A DNA stretch of 64,000 nt, taken from Limnomonas spitsbergensis. Lineage: Eukaryota > Chlorophyta > Chlorophyceae > Chlamydomonadales. Shown here piece by piece: positions 19,888 through 28,959 of this stretch. The position numbers were made by a program, and so were the translations under genes. The stretch covers positions 868,001-932,000 of the forward strand of contig JAYJMM010000019.1 in the NCBI GenBank assembly GCA_037349105.1, given 5' to 3'. A model generated the notes under the pieces. The model ran no database searches. It worked only from the letters and a program-made list of their open reading frames with translations, and had not been told where the DNA came from. How positions within the stretch are numbered: position 1 is the first letter of the stretch; every line of letters begins with the position of its first letter.

Positions 19888-21582
19888 ATGTTCCCCATTC
19901 CCCGCGTTGCCCCCCCGATCGTGGCTCAGCCAAGGTTGCACCAGATAGGTAGCACCCCCCTCCTTCGTGCATTACGCGTGCAGCGCCTGCGGCTTTGGCG
20001 CTCTCGTCTGAACCTAGTCAAGGCAGGCCTTAGGGACAGGAGGTTGAAGCGCAAGGCAGACAGGGTCAGGGAGGCTTCAGAGCTAGCAGTGCGAACTGTG
20101 GTGAACGCTTGCAAACGGGATGAGAGGGTAGCACAAAGCCGGATGAGGTTGGCTCACTGTAAGAAAGTGCGCTGCAACGTGTGTCTGCCTGTCTCTCGTG
20201 CCTTCACTGGCTTCGGCCAAATTGCGCTTGTTGTAGTGCTCACCCTGTTTCTGGTAGTGGGATCAGTCTGGGCTACCCCAGGCCTGACAGCCATGCCCAC
20301 CCTGGCCCAAGAGGCTATCTTCTCCCGCCTCCCGTGTGAGCCGCTACATGATGGGCAGCCCTGGGCTGCTTACCAGAATGATGCTAGCGCCTACCCAGAC
20401 CCGTTCACAGAACCATACCTGCAGCCAGCCTTGGGAATGGGCGATGTCCCGCTGGAAGAGTCGTGGACGTTAGATAGTTTGACCCCTGACAGTCCTGCTG
20501 ACCCCATTGAGCCTGGACGACATCACAAGACTAAGGACGGCTGGACCATGGGGGATCACCCGGATATGACTGTGAGTGACCGGGAGGAATTCTTGGCTGA
20601 GTTGGGGGGGGCCATCAAGGCTGCCAGTGCTTACGAGTTAGCGGACCTGACTGGGTATTGCGGGCGAGTGCCAGATTTCACTATTGGGCCACCCGGAGTC
20701 CCAGTTGTCGTACCCCCCAGCGCAATTGCCAGAAAAAGCAGGCGCCGCTCCCCGTTGGAGACAGATGTCATGAATGAGCACATGGAGCCTCTGTTGGCTG
20801 CAGGATTTATTGAGCCCTGCCCCTATGCCTCACTAACGCACGAAGCTGTGATTGCAGCCAAGAAAGATCCAGCCACTGGGGCCTGGACGGACAAACGTTG
20901 CTGTATCAATTATGGTAAAGCCGCTGGTGGCATCAACGCCTATACCCCACCTGACCCGTACCCGCTTCCCTTGCCTGAGGAATTGTTCGCCCAGACAGCG
21001 GGCAGTAAGTTCTTTTCTGTCTGTGATATGAAGTCTGGGTTTGGGCAAACCAAGCTTGACATAAACTGTCAGCACCAAACTGCGTTCTGGTGGAATCGCA
21101 TGCTCTGGCAAACAAAAAGGAACACGTTTGGGCTGTCTAACATGCCTGCTTACTTCCAACGGGTCATGACTACCACCATAACGGATGCTGGCCTGTCGCA
21201 TTGTTGTTGCTGCTTTATTGACGATGTCCTTATATTTACTAAGGACCTTGCCTCGCACAAGGTGGCAGTAGCTGCCCTGCTTGCTGCATTACAGGCAGTT
21301 GGGCTCAAAGTGCACCCTGGCAAGTGCAAGTTCTGTTTTGATTCAGTTGAGTATCTTGGGCACATGATTGGGTCTGCGGGAATTAGCCCCAGTGAGACAA
21401 AGGTCACTGCTATCAGGGCCCTTCCCACCCCCACCTCCGTGCATGAGTTGCGTAGGGTGATTGGGTTTGCCAATTACTACAGATGTTATGTACCCAAGTT
21501 TTCTGACCTTGCCAGCCCCCTCAACGAGCTGCTCAGAAAAGGTGTCCCGTGGGACTGGACCCCGGAGCGGGACGCGGCATAA
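19888..21582 (+). CDS. pol: Reverse transcriptase (pol, first part)
   Basis: The frame runs from the stop at 19839; the first ATG is 19888. A basic N-terminal region and a single hydrophobic stretch near 20220-20275 precede the RT proper (about 20750-21540). Visible RT landmarks are KKDPATGAWTDKRCCINYGK (fingers), FFSVCDMKSGFGQ with the first catalytic Asp, FGLSNMPAYFQRVM, and the palm motif CFIDDVLIF with the two Asps at 21220-21225, followed by FDSVEYLGHMI and LRRVIGFANYYRCYV. This is the Ty3/gypsy pattern. It ends in TAA at 21580-21582, exactly between the RT connection and RNase H, and the next ORF continues in the same frame. Confidence 0.9.
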   Translation: MFPIPRVAPPIVAQPRLHQIGSTPLLRALRVQRLRLWRSRLNLVKAGLRDRRLKRKADRVREASELAVRTVVNACKRDERVAQSRMRLAHCKKVRCNVCLPVSRAFTGFGQIALVVVLTLFLVVGSVWATPGLTAMPTLAQEAIFSRLPCEPLHDGQPWAAYQNDASAYPDPFTEPYLQPALGMGDVPLEESWTLDSLTPDSPADPIEPGRHHKTKDGWTMGDHPDMTVSDREEFLAELGGAIKAASAYELADLTGYCGRVPDFTIGPPGVPVVVPPSAIARKSRRRSPLETDVMNEHMEPLLAAGFIEPCPYASLTHEAVIAAKKDPATGAWTDKRCCINYGKAAGGINAYTPPDPYPLPLPEELFAQTAGSKFFSVCDMKSGFGQTKLDINCQHQTAFWWNRMLWQTKRNTFGLSNMPAYFQRVMTTTITDAGLSHCCCCFIDDVLIFTKDLASHKVAVAALLAALQAVGLKVHPGKCKFCFDSVEYLGHMIGSAGISPSETKVTAIRALPTPTSVHELRRVIGFANYYRCYVPKFSDLASPLNELLRKGVPWDWTPERDAA

Positions 21583-24500
21583 AACGCTCTCAAGGACGCC
21601 CTGTGCTTGCCTGGTAACGCACTGCGAAACCCCGACCTTGACCGAAGGTATATCTTGCATACTGACTGGTCACAGAAAGGTATGTCTGCAATCCTGGGGC
21701 AGATAGATGATAATGGGCAGGAATTCCTGGTGGCCTGCGTCAGCCGTACATGCAACGTCCATGAAGCCAACTATGGGTCTTATAAAGGGGAGATGCTCGC
21801 CGCGGTCTGGGGAGTGAGGGCCTTTAGGTTCTACCTGCTAGGTGCCAGGCTTCCTTTCTTAATGATCAGCGATCACAAAGGCCTGTCATGGCTTATGTCC
21901 AATAGGGAGCTAGAAGGGCAGTATGCCAGATGGTCTGTCATGCTCAGCCCGTTCTCCTTTGAACTAGAGTATAAACCTGGGGTGAAACACATTGTTGCAG
22001 ATGTCCCCAGCCGGTTCCCTGTTCCCTCTTCCGCCGATACCACCGGTACTAGGGAAACCCACTTTGGTAGTGACTGGCCGGCGCAGCTAGATGAGAGTTA
22101 CTGCAAGAAAGCAAGAGACGATGGACCACATGCCTTTTCACTGATGGCTGCCTGTTTCTCGAGAACGCCGCAGCTACCAGTGACGTGGTCCTTGTCAGCC
22201 ATGGCTCATTCGCTTGGGCACGTGGCAGAGGCCCCTGACTGCCACCCAATCCCTGACGGTGTCCCCGTCCCCCGACCTAGAGTGTGGCCAGGAATAGATA
22301 TCGAAATCACCCGCTCTGAGCCTGTACTGTTTGGTCCTTCCCTGACTTCTCGCATTCAGTGTCTGGCCAACCATTTAGCCGAAGCTCCACCTGTCTGTTC
22401 TCACGCTGGTACGTGTGACCCAGCAAGCGCCCATGCAGTGTTACAGTCGTTTGATGCAGAGATTGCAGGACTGCACTGTTTTGCCACCAATTGTTCAATA
22501 AATGATTCCGTGTCTTTGACCCGTCAACAGGTTGCCCTGCGCACATTAGCTGCTATACAGGTGGAAGCTTGCCTCCTGCAGCTGCGCCGAACACCGGCGG
22601 CCGTTCCCCGGCAACTTGTCGTGGGTACTAACCCCACAGGCGATTTCATTCAATCCATTGATTCTACCCCTGTACATGAGCTTGACCTCGCTGTTGCATT
22701 ACGCGATGGAATATCTCTCATAGAGTTGTTTGGCGGCATGGCCAGTGGCCTGGAATGTGTCCTGCGCAATGGGATTCGAGTGAACCGTTACTTCTTCTGT
22801 GACACATGCGCCTCTGCACGGACAGTGGCACTGTACCGAATGCAACAATTATCTAAAGACCACCCAATGTTGTTTCGAGAGGAGTCTTACGCAGACGCGT
22901 TCTCAGTGCTGCCCCAGGACGTGTATGACATCTCTGAAGCCCACCTAATAAATGCTGGTGCACTAAATGGCACCCAATGGATGTTGATTGCAGGATTCAT
23001 GTGCAACGACCTGTCCTCAGCAGGCAAACGAACCGGGTTGAAGGGTCAACACAGTTCCACTTTCTTTCCTCTGCTCAGAATCCTGGGGACCTTGCAGGCC
23101 ATGCAGCAGCACGCTGCCCTGCCCTTGTATCTAATTGAAAATGTGGCGGTTCAACATGCCATTGCCGCATCCGCTGCCATGCGTGACAGCTTTGTAGAAT
23201 TGAGCGAGCGCCTAGGTGACCCAGTCACCATTGATGCGGCACAGTTTGGCAGCTGTGCACACAGGTTACGTAACTTCTGGTCCAACTGGTGTGACCCCTT
23301 GGCACTGCAGGTGGTCTTGTCTTCATTCGTGAGAGATGAAACGAAGACAGCGGTCTCCCTGTTAGAACGAGGCCGGACTACGCAAATATGTTCGCAGGTC
23401 AACCGACCGCCTTACTACCAAGCAAATGTAATCGGACTTCCACTCATTGTGTTCCCCACCTTCCTTGCCCGACAGCACTCGTGGGCTTACAGTGCACCAG
23501 GGGCGCTCGGTCCTGCTGGTCAGGGACTGGTAATCGACAGTGACCGCGGACTATCTGACCTCACTATTCTGGAGAGAGAGCGCTGCATGGGTTACATGGA
23601 TCATTGCACTGCTGCGCCAGGTATTTCCTTTGCCGCCAGGCACAACCTGACTGGCAGTGCGTTTGACGCAAACGCGGTGAGTCACTTGATAGCGACTAGT
23701 CTTGCCATTCGTCTCACCTGTGACCGTGGGCCAATTTCGTTCACGACTTCGGTTGAAGCCATGCCTGGTCCTGAGCTGGGGGGGGGAAGCAATCAGGAGC
23801 ATCAGGAATTGCATGACAGGATCTGTGCAGGATCCTCCCTGATTTTTCAGTCAGCCCAGGCCCTGGCAGCTGAGAATGAGGATCTGAGTAACTGCCCTGA
23901 CCCCCTGAACCATCTAGATGTCTGGTTGGACGTTGCTGTCATGCAGTACTTGCAGCACCCTGACCCAGACTGTCTAGATCAGAGCACGGCCACAGAACGC
24001 CGCAGGATCTTGAGACGATCATCACATTTTGAGTGGACTGTCAATCAACAGTTGCACAGGCGCATGCCTGGGGGGGGGCTAAAACGTGTACCGTCCCCAG
24101 AAGAACGCATTCCGCTTGTACACCGCATGCACACTGAGAATGGGCACTTCGGCAGACGCCGTACAACGGCTTTAGTCACCCTGAAGCACTGGTGGGTGGG
24201 CCTATGGAACGATTGCAAATTCGTAGTGCAAACCTGCGCAGCCTGTGATTTCACCAAAGCCGCGTTTAATCAGCAGCAGGCCGTGCTCAACCCTCTACCA
24301 ATTAAAGGTATGATGTACCGTTGGCACCTAGACTTGTCTGGCCCATACGCTGTGTCCAACCAGGGGAACAAGTACGTCATGGTCGCTATCGAGAGCTACT
24401 CTAAATGGGTGGAGGTGTTCCCCATGAAGGACAAGTCGTCAGCCGAGGTAGCTTACCACTTCTTGCATGGCATCCTGGCCAGGTATGGTGCCTGTGCTGA

Positions 24501-26481
24501 GGTAGTCACTGACGGAGGAGGTGAATTTCAGGGTGAAATGGATGAACTATTGGTCAGAGCCTTAATAGATCACAGGGTCACCACCCCTCATCACCCGCAA
24601 GCTAATGGGGCCGCTGAACGGCTAGTGCAGACGGTCAAAACTGCATTGTTTCGTCATATGCATGAGGATGAGGCAAATATTAAGTCCTGGGACACATACC
24701 TGCCATGGATTGCCCTGGGCTATCGTGTGACGAAGCATCAAAGCACAAACATGAGCCCGTATCAGCTGCTGTTTGCATGCGACCCTATCATTCCCCCTGA
24801 TGTGATGGAACGAATGCCTGGATTGATTGATACGTTTTTGGATGAAGATGTTGCCGCTGAGCACGTGCTGCAGCGAGCCAAGATCATGGCTGCGGACTGT
24901 GCAATGGCTGGGCAAAATTTGTTAGTTGCCCAGCATCGTGACACGCTAAGGTATGCTAAGCTACGAAGTGGAGCATACCTTCCAAGGATTGTCACGTTCC
25001 AGGTGGGGCAGTTCGTGTACGTCCGCAGCGAGGACAGATTGCATCATACTGCCAGGCCTGTAGTGCTACGAGTACATGATGTACGCCCAAGTGGGGTTTT
25101 GGTGCTGGCTGGCAGGGATGGTCGTACCATATCAGAGAATGTTCTCAATTGCGCCCCTTGTCACTTGCCGATTGAAGAGATGAGAGGGCCGTCGTTGCAA
25201 TATCTACGCCCTTCCTTAGATACGCCATGCGAGGTGTGCCTGTTGCCAGATGTTGACAGGCTGCTTGTCCTGTGTGATTCATGTAACCGAGGCTGTCACA
25301 CCTACTGCATGAAACCACCTTTGAGCAGGGTCCCGAAGGGCAGCTGGGTCTGCGAACAGTGCAAGGCACTTGGTGCCGGCACCCCAGCTCAGCTGACGCT
25401 ACGGGAACAGGCTATGACTGAGGAGAAGCCCAGAGCCAAGAGGGTATCGCTCAAGCCACAGCAAGTCAGCCCATTGCCACCGCTGCCAGCGCCACGGCCG
25501 CCAACTGTACCTTGGCTGAGCTCTGCGCCGCGGCCGGTCCTACGGCCGCGGCCTCCCTCAGAACCACGAGCATCGTCAGCAGTTCCGCCATCGGGCCGGA
25601 CCAGCCAGCAACTTCATATTGCACAGGCTTGCGAACCGCCATCACCCCCGCGGGTGATGGTAAGGCCGCCAGAGGATCACACGTCCTTCCCGGATGGTGA
25701 ATCCTCTCAGTCAGCGAAACCCGCCACGACCACCGTTCCACTGAGACCATCGAGTGGCCGGCCAGTCCGGGTAAGCCGTCTTCCGTTGAGATTGCAGACC
25801 CATCTCACGACGGTACCTGATCAATGCTCACCCGCGATGTTTCTTGACTGGACCACTAAAGACGGTGTCCGCGATGGATTGATGTGGCTGATGCCAGGAT
25901 TATGGGCTGGACGAGACGCTGCAGTCGAGTTAATCATTGCTGAGTTAAACCGTGATCCAAGCATTGCGTTGCCAGAGTGGTCGCCATTATCTGTCATTGA
26001 ATGTGATGTGCTGTGCACCGCTGTTGATTTCAGTCTCTCTCCCAGCGTTGTGCTTATGTGTTCTGAGCCCCGTGTTTCTGTTGCCATGCTGGAGAACCGA
26101 TGGCCAGGTGTCATCACCAACTGCAACGACCCCGCGGGCAGGACGGATTATCACTTGGACCCCATGCAGCCCGCCTCGTATCGGTTTCTGAGGAAGCATC
26201 ACGGTCTCCACGTCATCATTGTCCACCCAGCGGCAGCACTCGAGGACATTCTGCTCGCTGTCGCAGTACACGCAGTCCCACACGTGGTCTGCTGTTTGGT
26301 AGCGGTTAGTTTTCTAAAGTGTTCTCCAGCAAGGTTTGAGTGGCTCTGGCAACTACAGTTGCAGGGGAGGTTGGCCATTAAGGCGGTGTCTGGAAGGCCT
26401 GGGGAAGGAAGTGGTGCTGGGCCTAGGGTGTGGATTCTGGTCTTTGCGTCACGGGAGGGCATGGGGCGCATGCTGCGATAG
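21583..26481 (+). CDS. pol: RNase H - C5 DNA methyltransferase - integrase - PHD finger - tail polyprotein
   Basis: About 1,630 codons without a stop. RNase H (21640-22050): HTDWSQKGMS, KGEMLAAVWG, ISDHKGLSWL, and IVADVPSR. C5 methyltransferase (about 22690-23730): IELFGGMASGLE as SAM motif I, MCNDLSSAG with the nucleophile Cys at 23002, IENVAV as the ENV motif at 23134, and HRLRNFWSNW as motif VIII; the PCNDLS-like motif IV and overall order are closest to DNMT3/DRM. Integrase (about 24090-25170): HRMH...CAAC zinc site, catalytic Asp 24331, Asp 24511 and Glu 24615. PHD finger (25228-25363): CEVC, CDSC, GCHTYC, WVCEQC (C4HC3). A Pro-rich linker and a conserved ~210-residue tail complete it. 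No own ATG lies at the start; expression needs read-through of the TAA or internal initiation. Confidence 0.9.
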   Translation, partial: NALKDALCLPGNALRNPDLDRRYILHTDWSQKGMSAILGQIDDNGQEFLVACVSRTCNVHEANYGSYKGEMLAAVWGVRAFRFYLLGARLPFLMISDHKGLSWLMSNRELEGQYARWSVMLSPFSFELEYKPGVKHIVADVPSRFPVPSSADTTGTRETHFGSDWPAQLDESYCKKARDDGPHAFSLMAACFSRTPQLPVTWSLSAMAHSLGHVAEAPDCHPIPDGVPVPRPRVWPGIDIEITRSEPVLFGPSLTSRIQCLANHLAEAPPVCSHAGTCDPASAHAVLQSFDAEIAGLHCFATNCSINDSVSLTRQQVALRTLAAIQVEACLLQLRRTPAAVPRQLVVGTNPTGDFIQSIDSTPVHELDLAVALRDGISLIELFGGMASGLECVLRNGIRVNRYFFCDTCASARTVALYRMQQLSKDHPMLFREESYADAFSVLPQDVYDISEAHLINAGALNGTQWMLIAGFMCNDLSSAGKRTGLKGQHSSTFFPLLRILGTLQAMQQHAALPLYLIENVAVQHAIAASAAMRDSFVELSERLGDPVTIDAAQFGSCAHRLRNFWSNWCDPLALQVVLSSFVRDETKTAVSLLERGRTTQICSQVNRPPYYQANVIGLPLIVFPTFLARQHSWAYSAPGALGPAGQGLVIDSDRGLSDLTILERERCMGYMDHCTAAPGISFAARHNLTGSAFDANAVSHLIATSLAIRLTCDRGPISFTTSVEAMPGPELGGGSNQEHQELHDRICAGSSLIFQSAQALAAENEDLSNCPDPLNHLDVWLDVAVMQYLQHPDPDCLDQSTATERRRILRRSSHFEWTVNQQLHRRMPGGGLKRVPSPEERIPLVHRMHTENGHFGRRRTTALVTLKHWWVGLWNDCKFVVQTCAACDFTKAAFNQQQAVLNPLPIKGMMYRWHLDLSGPYAVSNQGNKYVMVAIESYSKWVEVFPMKDKSSAEVAYHFLHGILARYGACAEVVTDGGGEFQGEMDELLVRALIDHRVTTPHHPQANGAAERLVQTVKTALFRHMHEDEANIKSWDTYLPWIALGYRVTKHQSTNMSPYQLLFACDPIIPPDVMERMPGLIDTFLDEDVAAEHVLQRAKIMAADCAMAGQNLLVAQHRDTLRYAKLRSGAYLPRIVTFQVGQFVYVRSEDRLHHTARPVVLRVHDVRPSGVLVLAGRDGRTISENVLNCAPCHLPIEEMRGPSLQYLRPSLDTPCEVCLLPDVDRLLVLCDSCNRGCHTYCMKPPLSRVPKGSWVCEQCKALGAGTPAQLTLREQAMTEEKPRAKRVSLKPQQVSPLPPLPAPRPPTVPWLSSAPRPVLRPRPPSEPRASSAVPPSGRTSQQLHIAQACEPPSPPRVMVRPPEDHTSFPDGESSQSAKPATTTVPLRPSSGRPVRVSRLPLRLQTHLTTVPDQCSPAMFLDWTTKDGVRDGLMWLMPGLWAGRDAAVELIIAELNRDPSIALPEWSPLSVIECDVLCTAVDFSLSPSVVLMCSEPRVSVAMLENRWPGVITNCNDPAGRTDYHLDPMQPASYRFLRKHHGLHVIIVHPAAALEDILLAVAVHAVPHVVCCLVAVSFLKCSPARFEWLWQLQLQGRLAIKAVSGRPGEGSGAGPRVWILVFASREGMGRMLR

Positions 26482-27173
26482 TGAGTGATAGCCCGGGTTT
26501 GGGGGTTATCAGCAGGTTTGGAGAGGAACTTGGGGACAATGGGAGATATTAGTGTGAGAAATCTGCGCAGCAGAGGGGAATTGAGGAGATCTAGTCGGGG
26601 CGTTAACGCTGGCAGGTCTAGTGCATCAGAGAGTAGAGTGAAGGAGCACGTAGGGTGCAGGAGACGCGAGCACGCGTGGGATTGCCCGGGGCGCACAAAG
26701 CGAGTTGAGTCAAATAGTGGTATGGGGCGCATAACGCGAAGAGGGATAGAGTACCTGGATAGGTAGGCCTGCCAATAAAGGACGCGTCGTGGAGTGGAGC
26801 CTTGGAGCCGTGGTCGGCTGGCGAGGGATGGACTGATGGGACAATCGACACGGGCGTTGGCGGGGAAGCTGATAGTGTCAAGAGCTGGGGGGGAGAATCT
26901 TGTGGTGTTTGAGTGCAGACGTTATGTTGGCAAGAGGGCTTCCTTATGACCGTCAATGTCGTGCCCCATAACGCCACGTAGCCTACTGCACAACCACAGG
27001 ATTACATGCTATGGATCGTAAACCTCCATAGCATTTTTGAAAGGTAACTGTTTACAGTCCTTTATTATGGCCGTCAGGGTTTCCCCACTGGGGTTTTCAT
27101 CCTGCGAAATTGGCCAGGGAGGTACTTATACAGTCCTCCCTTAATTAAGCTCTTGCATTATGAAGGTCGGACT
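26482..27173 (+). other. Retrotransposon 3' untranslated region
   Basis: This 0.7-kb stretch between the pol stop and the polypurine tract has no supported gene. It reads purine-rich on the plus strand (GGGG and GAGAG words). The minus-strand ORFs here are chance. Confidence 0.4.
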
Positions 27174-27183
27174 GGGGGGGGAG
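27174..27183 (+). promoter_or_regulatory. Probable polypurine tract
   Basis: GGGGGGGGAG (preceded by GACT) is the only strong purine run before the 3' LTR and would prime plus-strand DNA synthesis. It lies 50 bp before the LTR-like identity begins at 27234 instead of directly next to it. Confidence 0.45.
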
Positions 27184-27233
27184 TGTCTTCTGTGCGCAGT
27201 GAAACTTCATGTTCACTGCTGCCTCGTGACAGC
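27184..27233. repeat. 50-bp segment duplicated on both sides of the 3' LTR
   Basis: The block beginning TGTCTTCTGTGCGCAG and ending CCTCGTGACA recurs at 28037-28085, directly after the LTR, but not at the 5' LTR. With the next bases it forms the perfect palindrome GTGACAGCTGTCAC across the LTR start. Its reverse complement starts TGTCACGAGG, like an LTR start. Confidence 0.7.
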
Positions 27234-28036
27234 TGTCACGACGTATGGGTGCACCGCACGTATGGGTGGCTTGTACCGCTTTTTGGTTTCGGATTTCATC
27301 TGTTTGTGGTACTTAGAAGATGCCTGGCTAATTCCAGGCATTCTTCTCTTCTTACTCAAGTAACATACCGAAGTTGAATCACCCTGCTATCTGTAAACTG
27401 TTCTGGGATTAACGTCCAACTGTGATATTTCGGCCTCTTATCAAGGCCAGGACACTGCACTAATAGGAGATCTCTAGTTTACACTACACTGATCCTATTT
27501 CTCCAAGACCACATCATTCAGTAATAGGCCCTGATCGTTACACTGATCGAATATCTCTAGTTAACCACTACACTTATTCGTGATCTCTAGCATCAGCTTC
27601 TCTACTTCATCCATCTCAGCTCTATCTCTCGATTATACCCTACACTGTGAGCTTCAACAGTTCTATCTCTAGGCTATAATTCGACACTGTGAGCTGCTAC
27701 CCAGGCCTTTTCTGGCTACCAAGTCGATTTACTGCACCAGCAGCCGATCCTCCTCATCAAAGAGTCGCCTCTTCGGCTCCTCCTTTCTCATCACTTCGGC
27801 TGGATCGACTCTCAAGTCCGTTCCACACCATTTCCTACTGTCAACAGTCGGCTTCAGTACAACTAGCCCCAGCAGGAACGAGTTCACTTCGCTACTTTTG
27901 TCAACAGTAAGAGAGGAATCATCAAAGGTTAGTGCAGTAACCCGAGGATTAGTCGAGGATAAACTGTCTGCCAGCAGTTTATCGCTCCTGCACACGCTAG
28001 TTAACCCCTATAAAGGGCACTTAGCACTCCAATAAG
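27234..28036 (+). repeat. 3' LTR
   Basis: This is an apparently identical 803-bp copy of 12683-13485, with the same offset from end to end (14,551 bp), hence no net insertions or deletions. It would supply the polyadenylation signal. It is followed immediately by the duplicated 49-bp block and then by an oppositely oriented LTR-like sequence. Confidence 0.9.
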
Positions 28037-28707
28037 TGTCTTCTGTGCGCAGTGAAACTTCATGTTCACTGCTGCCTCGTGACAACTTCACCTGGACTTC
28101 TTCGATACTGTTGACAGGATTCCGTAAATCCTCGACTCCTGAGGTGCTTCTAGACTTCCTGGGACGATCTTGGGCGAATGTGGCCGTTGATCTGCTGTGA
28201 TGAGTTGCTTGCTTGGCGACTTCTGGTGATTGAAGATATCTCTGATTAATCAGATGGTCGACTTGGAGCCACAGGAAAGGCTTTGTAGTGGAGATGTGAT
28301 GGTTGGGTGGTGGTAATATCCAGCTGTAGGACTGGAGATATGCCTAGTTAAGAGGCAGGAATAACTATATTTGTTGCTGATAGTCGACTGTTGGCCTAGA
28401 TGCTCTGCCAACTTCGTATTAGGAGACTTGTTGATGCTTATAGGGTCGCTGATTGCCTAGATGCTCAGCCAGTTTCCCCTCAGTAAGACTTGGTGACAAT
28501 TAACTTGCAGAAGCGATATTCAAGAACAATAGCTGAGAACGTTAAGAGTCTATTGAAGGCCGTGAAATCGCAGACATAAAGAAAAAGTAAAGGACCCGGT
28601 TCGGGATCCTCTAAGACGTCAAACACACGTGTTCATGTTCACACATAACTTCCAACCGAAAAGCGGTTGGCACGATAAAACGCACGGTGCAGCCATACGT
28701 CGTGACA
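28037..28707 (-). repeat. Related LTR in minus orientation
   Basis: Read on the minus strand it starts at 28707 with TGTCACGACGTATGG, almost the same first 22 bases as the main element's LTR, has a similar ACCGCTTTT-GGTT word next, and ends at 28037 with CACAGAAGACA. TG...CA borders and a ~670-bp length fit an LTR of a sister family. The bases just before it on that strand (GACAGC) equal those before the plus-strand 3' LTR. Confidence 0.55.
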
Positions 28708-28709
28708 GC

Positions 28710-28757
28710 TGTCGCGGCACAGGGGTGCACCCTAAGGAATGGGTGCACCAAGCAAAA
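28710..28757. repeat. 48-bp hairpin repeat, copy 2
   Basis: TGTCGCGGCACAGGGGTGC, then paired GGTGCACC words and AAGCAAAAA. It is the second copy of the repeat at 11859 and abuts the minus-strand LTR with a two-base GC spacer, giving the near-palindrome CGTGACAGCTGTCGCG. Confidence 0.45.
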
Positions 28758-28959
28758 AGAATACAAGACATTTCCCCCCCAGATCGAAGATCACTGGAGG
28801 TGTATAAATTTATTTTCAGTAGCGACACTGATCAAGATCTGCATCTTGTTCATTATTCCCCATTGTTCATTGTTCCCCACCCATAGAATTTTTCATCTCC
28901 TCCTTCCGCTGTATCCTTCCACGCCATCGACCACCACCAACTCGGACCTAAATCCCAGC

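Larger units (their letters stand above)
12683..28036 (+). mobile_element. Ty3-like LTR retrotransposon carrying a DNA methyltransferase
   Basis: The element is about 15.35 kb between two 803-bp LTR copies that appear identical by eye. Internal order: gag (13621-16938), protease (17012-17902), two unknown ORFs (18432-19028 and 19096-19839), RT (19888-21582), then RNase H, C5-methyltransferase, integrase, PHD finger and a tail domain in one ORF to 26481. Order RT-RNaseH-integrase with an HHCC/DDE integrase places it with Ty3/gypsy rather than copia. It is about three times the length of a typical Ty3 element. Matching LTRs imply a recent insertion, yet two in-frame stops divide the pol region. 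No clear target-site duplication was found with these borders. Confidence 0.9.

Noticed and set aside
19837..21582. Reassigned stop codons (alternative nuclear code) to explain the in-frame TGA and TAA
   Set aside because: TAA, TAG and TGA all end other convincing frames here (AFG2 ends in TGA, protease in TAG), and AFG2 needs no reassigned codon.
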